Source: an uncultured Bacilli bacterium
GTDB taxonomy: Bacteria > Bacillota_I > Bacilli_A > RF39 > UBA660
Length of the DNA stretch: 64,000 nucleotides
Reading direction: 5' to 3'
Assembly: GCA_934088535.1 (NCBI GenBank)
Contig: CAKOJC010000001.1
Coordinates: 11,345-75,344 of the forward strand
Shown here: piece by piece, positions 61,701 to 64,000 of the stretch
Position numbering within the stretch: the first letter of the stretch is position 1
Layout: each line of letters begins with the position of its first letter
Translations under genes and position numbers: made by a program
The notes under the pieces: generated by a model
Told to the model about the DNA's origin: nothing
The model's database searches: none
The model's input: the letters and a program-made list of their open reading frames with translations, nothing else

Positions 61701-61892
61701 TAAATAGTTTTTAAGTTCATTATATACTTCAGTTGCTTCATTTAGTGTAGGAAGAACTAAAAGTAAATTTTTCTTAGATGTTAAAAAGATATATAACAAT
61801 AATTGGTTATATATTTCATTCTTAGTAACTGATATCTTTTTTATTGTATCAATATCAAAATCAAATAATTCTTTATATAAATTATTACTCAT
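58740..61892 (-). CDS. mfd: Transcription-repair coupling factor
   Basis: A 1050-aa protein, a little shorter than the ~1150 typical of Mfd. UvrB-like N-terminus, then the CarD-like RNA polymerase interaction domain (KPGDYVVHRKSGIGIYKGI, ~375-395), then the RecG-like translocase with GDVGYGKTEV (Walker A, ~530) and DEEHRFG (~640), and the C-terminal TRCF domain. It removes stalled RNA polymerase at lesions and recruits UvrA. It overlaps pth by 8 bp. Confidence 0.96.
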   Translation of the reverse strand: MSNNLYKELFDFDIDTIKKISVTKNEIYNQLLLYIFLTSKKNLLLVLPTLNEATEVYNELKNYLDEVYLFPEDDIMTKTAIASSPELLFMRANILNKFNDNKTKIVIVHLNSFIKRLPNKETFIKNKIKLSKGAKINRDELIRKLTEIGYKRESMVYDTSDFSVRGFVVDVYPINEENPIRIEFFDDEIEKIKHFEVVTQKSIDELNTIEIQSIKDDFGDNTSSIREYIGDGIVIFSNYNQLLNQEKMIQPQLKYLEIENSVYKVKDLTKKEDMFLDTINNKNSDLDIEAKSIANYENNKEAFTEAIEKCNGTLYITNKLLTKEIKKLAKNIKIVNNTLNHGFVYKNIYYFSEFDLYGRKNKQELTRDKSLGTKIMSIDAIKPGDYVVHRKSGIGIYKGITTIEKKGLKKDYLLIQYKGNDKLYMPVEDISKLYKYSAKEGAKPTINKLNSVEWTKTKLRIKERIKSITGELLKIYQERNKATIEPFKKDDEEQEIFESEFEYEETVDQLKAANDIKRDLEKPRPMERLLCGDVGYGKTEVIFRVMFKTVENGKQVAYLCPTTLLSHQQYDSAIERFKNHGINIDLINRHFTNKQVQEKLKRLKEGKTDIIFGTHRLLSSDVEYKDLGLLVIDEEHRFGVEQKEKIKKLKSNVHVLSVSATPIPRSLQMSLVGIRDLSLIESAPKNRYPVQTYVIEYNEMLIREAILKEMSRKGQAFILYNNITNMETLVSKYKRLIPEARICYAHGKMTKNEMQDIIYDFTNKEYDVLVSTTIIENGIDIPNANTIIVIDSDRFGLSQLYQIRGRVGRGDKIAYAYLMYKKEKVLNTTALKRLEAIKEFTELGSGYKISMRDLAIRGAGDILGKEQAGFIDSVGVNMYLDLINEEVNGIKVDEDEEKEPTMIDVATHIGKEYTDESEIVIELHKKINGITNKKELKEVLSEIRDRFGMTNHELELYAHEKYLEKLLMITGVKILENDNLKVVLKLKKEIYESISVEKLFIESTKITTKFNFSYKAGSILVTLLKATLEKDYIYYLEELLEVIYNLKFQV

Positions 61893-62448
61893 TTTTATTC
61901 CTATTGTATTTTTCCATTAATTCATCAATATTGTGATTTGAAAAGTCATTTATAATGTTAGCAACTTGTGGAAGAATAGATTCAATCTTTTTATCTTCTT
62001 CTGGAGTAAATCTACCTAGAACATAATCCATTAGTGGTATTTCATTTTTAGATATACCTATTCTAATTCTTTGTATATTTTCTGTTTTTAAATTATCTAT
62101 TATATTTCTAATTCCATTATGTCCTCCGGCACTACCACCTCTTCTAATTTTAAATGTTCCAACTTCAAAGTCTACATCGTCATAAATAACTAGTATGTCA
62201 TTAATATCAATATTATAAAATTTTACTATTTCACGTACTGATTCTCCTGATAAGTTCATGTATGTTTGTGGCTTTAGAAGGATTATTTTTTCATTGTTAA
62301 CAACTTGTTCACAATACAATCCTTTGAATTTAGACTTGAATGTAAGATTGTTTTCTTTAGCATAATAGTCAATAGCTCTAAATCCACAGTTATGTCTTGT
62401 TTTTTCATACTTCTTTTCTGGATTTCCGAGTCCTACGATTAATTTCAT
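61885..62448 (-). CDS. pth: Peptidyl-tRNA hydrolase
   Basis: A 187-aa protein. It begins KLIVGLGNPEKKYEKTRHNCGF with the catalytic His in TRHN, followed by KPQTYMNLSGESV, VIYDDVDFEVG and RRGGSAGGHNGIRNI. It frees peptides from tRNA after drop-off. It starts 1 bp after rsmI ends and overlaps mfd. In B. subtilis pth (spoVC)-mfd-spoVT is further downstream after spoVG, so this block has been rearranged. Confidence 0.97.
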   Translation of the reverse strand: MKLIVGLGNPEKKYEKTRHNCGFRAIDYYAKENNLTFKSKFKGLYCEQVVNNEKIILLKPQTYMNLSGESVREIVKFYNIDINDILVIYDDVDFEVGTFKIRRGGSAGGHNGIRNIIDNLKTENIQRIRIGISKNEIPLMDYVLGRFTPEEDKKIESILPQVANIINDFSNHNIDELMEKYNRNKNE

Positions 62449-63285
62449 TTAGTCCTCCTTATATTCATTATAAAGTTTATTCTTACTAACATTGTATCTG
62501 TCTGATACTTCTTTAATGGCATCTCTTTTTGAATAACCTTTTTCTAGTAAATTGTTGATAACTTCTTGATAATTAACTTCTTGTTCTGCTTCAGTATATC
62601 CCTCTACTACGATTACCATTTCACCTTTTATTTTATCACATATTTTTAAAATATTACTAATATTATCTCTTATTACTTCTTCATATAATTTTGATATTTC
62701 TCTTACAATTGCAATTTTTCTATCACCTAAAACATCTTTTAATAATTCTAGTGTATTCTTTATTCTGTGTGGTGCTTCATAGAAAATTAAAGTTTGTTTT
62801 ATTTCTTTTAAATCAATAAGTTCTTTTCTTGCTAGTGTTTGTTTGTTGTTTAAAAAGCCATAGAAAAGAAATCTTTCATTACTTATTCCTGACATGTTGA
62901 TTGCTGGTAAAAGTGCATTTGGACCTGGAAGTGCTATTACTGTAATACCTTCTTTTATAGCTTCATCTACTATAACATTTCCTGGATCACTTATAAGTGG
63001 TGTACCTCTATCTGTTACATATCCAATATTTTTTCCATCTTTTAAGATATTAACAATTTTATCTTTATGCATCATTTCAGTATATTTATGACAAGATTCA
63101 ACCTTCTTTTGAATATTTAAATGTTTTAATAGATTTAAAGTTTCTCTTGTATCTTCTGCATAGACAATATCTACTTCTTTTAGAGTATTAATTGCTCTTA
63201 AAGTTATATCTTCTAAATTACCAATTGGAGTTGGTATTAAATAAAGCTTTCCATATGGACTTTTATCATAACTTTTTTGTATCAT
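62449..63285 (-). CDS. rsmI: 16S rRNA 2'-O-methyltransferase RsmI
   Basis: The start is taken at ATG 63285 (GGGAAGTGA before it) instead of the TTG at 63300, giving 278 aa. The protein begins YDKSPYGKLYLIPTPIGNLEDITLRA and has YAEDTRETLNLL and the PGPNALLPAINMSG segment of the tetrapyrrole methylase fold. It methylates C1402 of 16S rRNA. It follows the yabB-type methyltransferase, as in B. subtilis. Confidence 0.95.
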   Translation of the reverse strand: MIQKSYDKSPYGKLYLIPTPIGNLEDITLRAINTLKEVDIVYAEDTRETLNLLKHLNIQKKVESCHKYTEMMHKDKIVNILKDGKNIGYVTDRGTPLISDPGNVIVDEAIKEGITVIALPGPNALLPAINMSGISNERFLFYGFLNNKQTLARKELIDLKEIKQTLIFYEAPHRIKNTLELLKDVLGDRKIAIVREISKLYEEVIRDNISNILKICDKIKGEMVIVVEGYTEAEQEVNYQEVINNLLEKGYSKRDAIKEVSDRYNVSKNKLYNEYKED

Positions 63286-63289
63286 TCTA

Positions 63290-64000
63290 TCACTTCCCAA
63301 ACATTTCTAATACCTCGCTAGTGTAACTATTATCATCGTTGTGAATATATAGTGGAGGTAAAATTTTTAATCCTTCTTTTCCATTTTTTCTTCCATCTAT
63401 CAATACTAGATTAGACTCAGTATTAACTTTAGAATATATTAATCTCATACGTTTTGGTTCTATATTATGCTTTTTCATTAACTCTATTATTTTAATTAAT
63501 CTTTCTGTTCTATGAACTAACACTAATGATCCTTCATTCTTCAATAAGGCTTTACTTATGACCATTACATCTTCTAATTCCATTTCTATCTCGTGTCTTG
63601 CGATAGATTTTACCTTATTATCGTTAATAATACTGTCATCTTTTTTTTTGAAATATGGTGGATTGCATGTAATTATATCAAATGTCTCTGTATTAAAAAT
63701 TTTCTTTAGATTTTTTATGTTGTCATTTATAAGTTCTATTTGATTATCAAGATTATTTATCTTAATTGTTTCTTTTGCTAAATTAAATACTTCTTTTTGA
63801 AGTTCAACTGCGTATATTTTAGCATTTGTTTTAGTGGATAAAATAAGTGGAATTGGTGCATTTCCAGTGCACATATCTAATATTTTATTTGTCTTTTTTG
63901 GAATTTCTACAAAATTAGGTAGTAAAACTGAATCCAAACTAAAATTAAAATAGTCTTTATCTTGAACTATTTTAATATCTTTAAAATATACTAAATCATT
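63290..64000 (-). CDS. yabB: tRNA1(Val) A37 N6-methyltransferase-like protein (YabB), 5' end outside the window
   Basis: The frame is open to the window edge; the sequence before residue Leu at 63937 (KIVQDKDYFNFSLDSVLL) is typical of YabB near its N-terminus, so the TTG there is internal. The visible part is about 236 aa. It has the Rossmann motif KILDMCTGNAPIPLILS and the N6-adenine methylase motif NPPYFKKKD (NPPY). TrmN6/YfiC-like enzymes methylate A37 of tRNA-Val. The first residues lie outside this window. Confidence 0.92.
   Translation of the reverse strand, partial: NDLVYFKDIKIVQDKDYFNFSLDSVLLPNFVEIPKKTNKILDMCTGNAPIPLILSTKTNAKIYAVELQKEVFNLAKETIKINNLDNQIELINDNIKNLKKIFNTETFDIITCNPPYFKKKDDSIINDNKVKSIARHEIEMELEDVMVISKALLKNEGSLVLVHRTERLIKIIELMKKHNIEPKRMRLIYSKVNTESNLVLIDGRKNGKEGLKILPPLYIHNDDNSYTSEVLEMFGK

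Noticed and set aside
1..64000. CRISPR arrays, rRNA genes, replication origins
   Set aside because: No regularly spaced repeats, no rRNA sequence and no DnaA-box cluster were noticed on reading both strands.

Overview
The window is strongly AT-rich DNA (roughly three quarters A+T by eye) using the standard bacterial code, with UGA as a working stop. Gene content points to an uncultured, low-GC member of the Bacillota, probably a gut Bacilli or Erysipelotrichia-like lineage. The right-hand third carries a block that closely recalls the yabB-to-ftsH region of Bacillus subtilis, including the endospore genes spoVT, yabG, veg, spoVG, yabP and yabQ. The organism, or a recent ancestor, was therefore a spore former. 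The species cannot be named from the sequence alone. Both edges cut genes.

1-9.4 kb is accessory DNA on the + strand. It holds zinc-ribbon proteins (one fused to a PrsW-type membrane protease), several small membrane or exported proteins of unknown role, a DUF6414-like protein, and at least two decayed genes. 9.35-9.85 kb has no credible gene.

9.85-16.14 kb looks like a mobile element. A large serine recombinase (TnpX type) and a TnpV protein lie with a two-gene putative HEPN module, a frameshifted gene, a HAD phosphatase and an endonuclease/exonuclease/phosphatase protein. The segment is bounded by two inward-facing copies of a 16-nt sequence. A tRNA-Gly follows.

16.3-29.3 kb is housekeeping and envelope metabolism: patatin lipase, PAP2 phosphatase, upp-uraA behind a leader that looks like a transcription attenuator, an L,D-transpeptidase, an OGG-type glycosylase, an LTA synthase-like enzyme coupled to a 45-aa membrane peptide, a cation efflux protein, a two-gene flavin/iron-sulfur redox operon and a metallophosphoesterase.

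29.4-39.4 kb begins with a gene split by a 22-bp tandem duplication. A tRNA-Cys follows, then a minus-strand cell-surface cluster: a multi-pass membrane protein, a LysM protein, exported proteins, a thioredoxin-like protein and a 544-aa cysteine-rich repeat protein. A consensus promoter lies upstream of the 476-aa anchored protein.

39.5-47.5 kb holds an RNB-family ribonuclease lacking one conserved Asp, a Ca2+-type P-ATPase, a divergent ABC half-transporter, dCMP deaminase, a family 2 glycosyltransferase and a GtrA protein.

47.5-64 kb is almost entirely on the minus strand: tsaD-rimI-tsaB, ftsH, tilS, divIC, yabQ, yabP, spoVG, veg, yabG, a class B sortase, rsmA, a 3D-domain protein, tatD, spoVT, mfd, pth, rsmI and a yabB-type tRNA methyltransferase cut by the window end.
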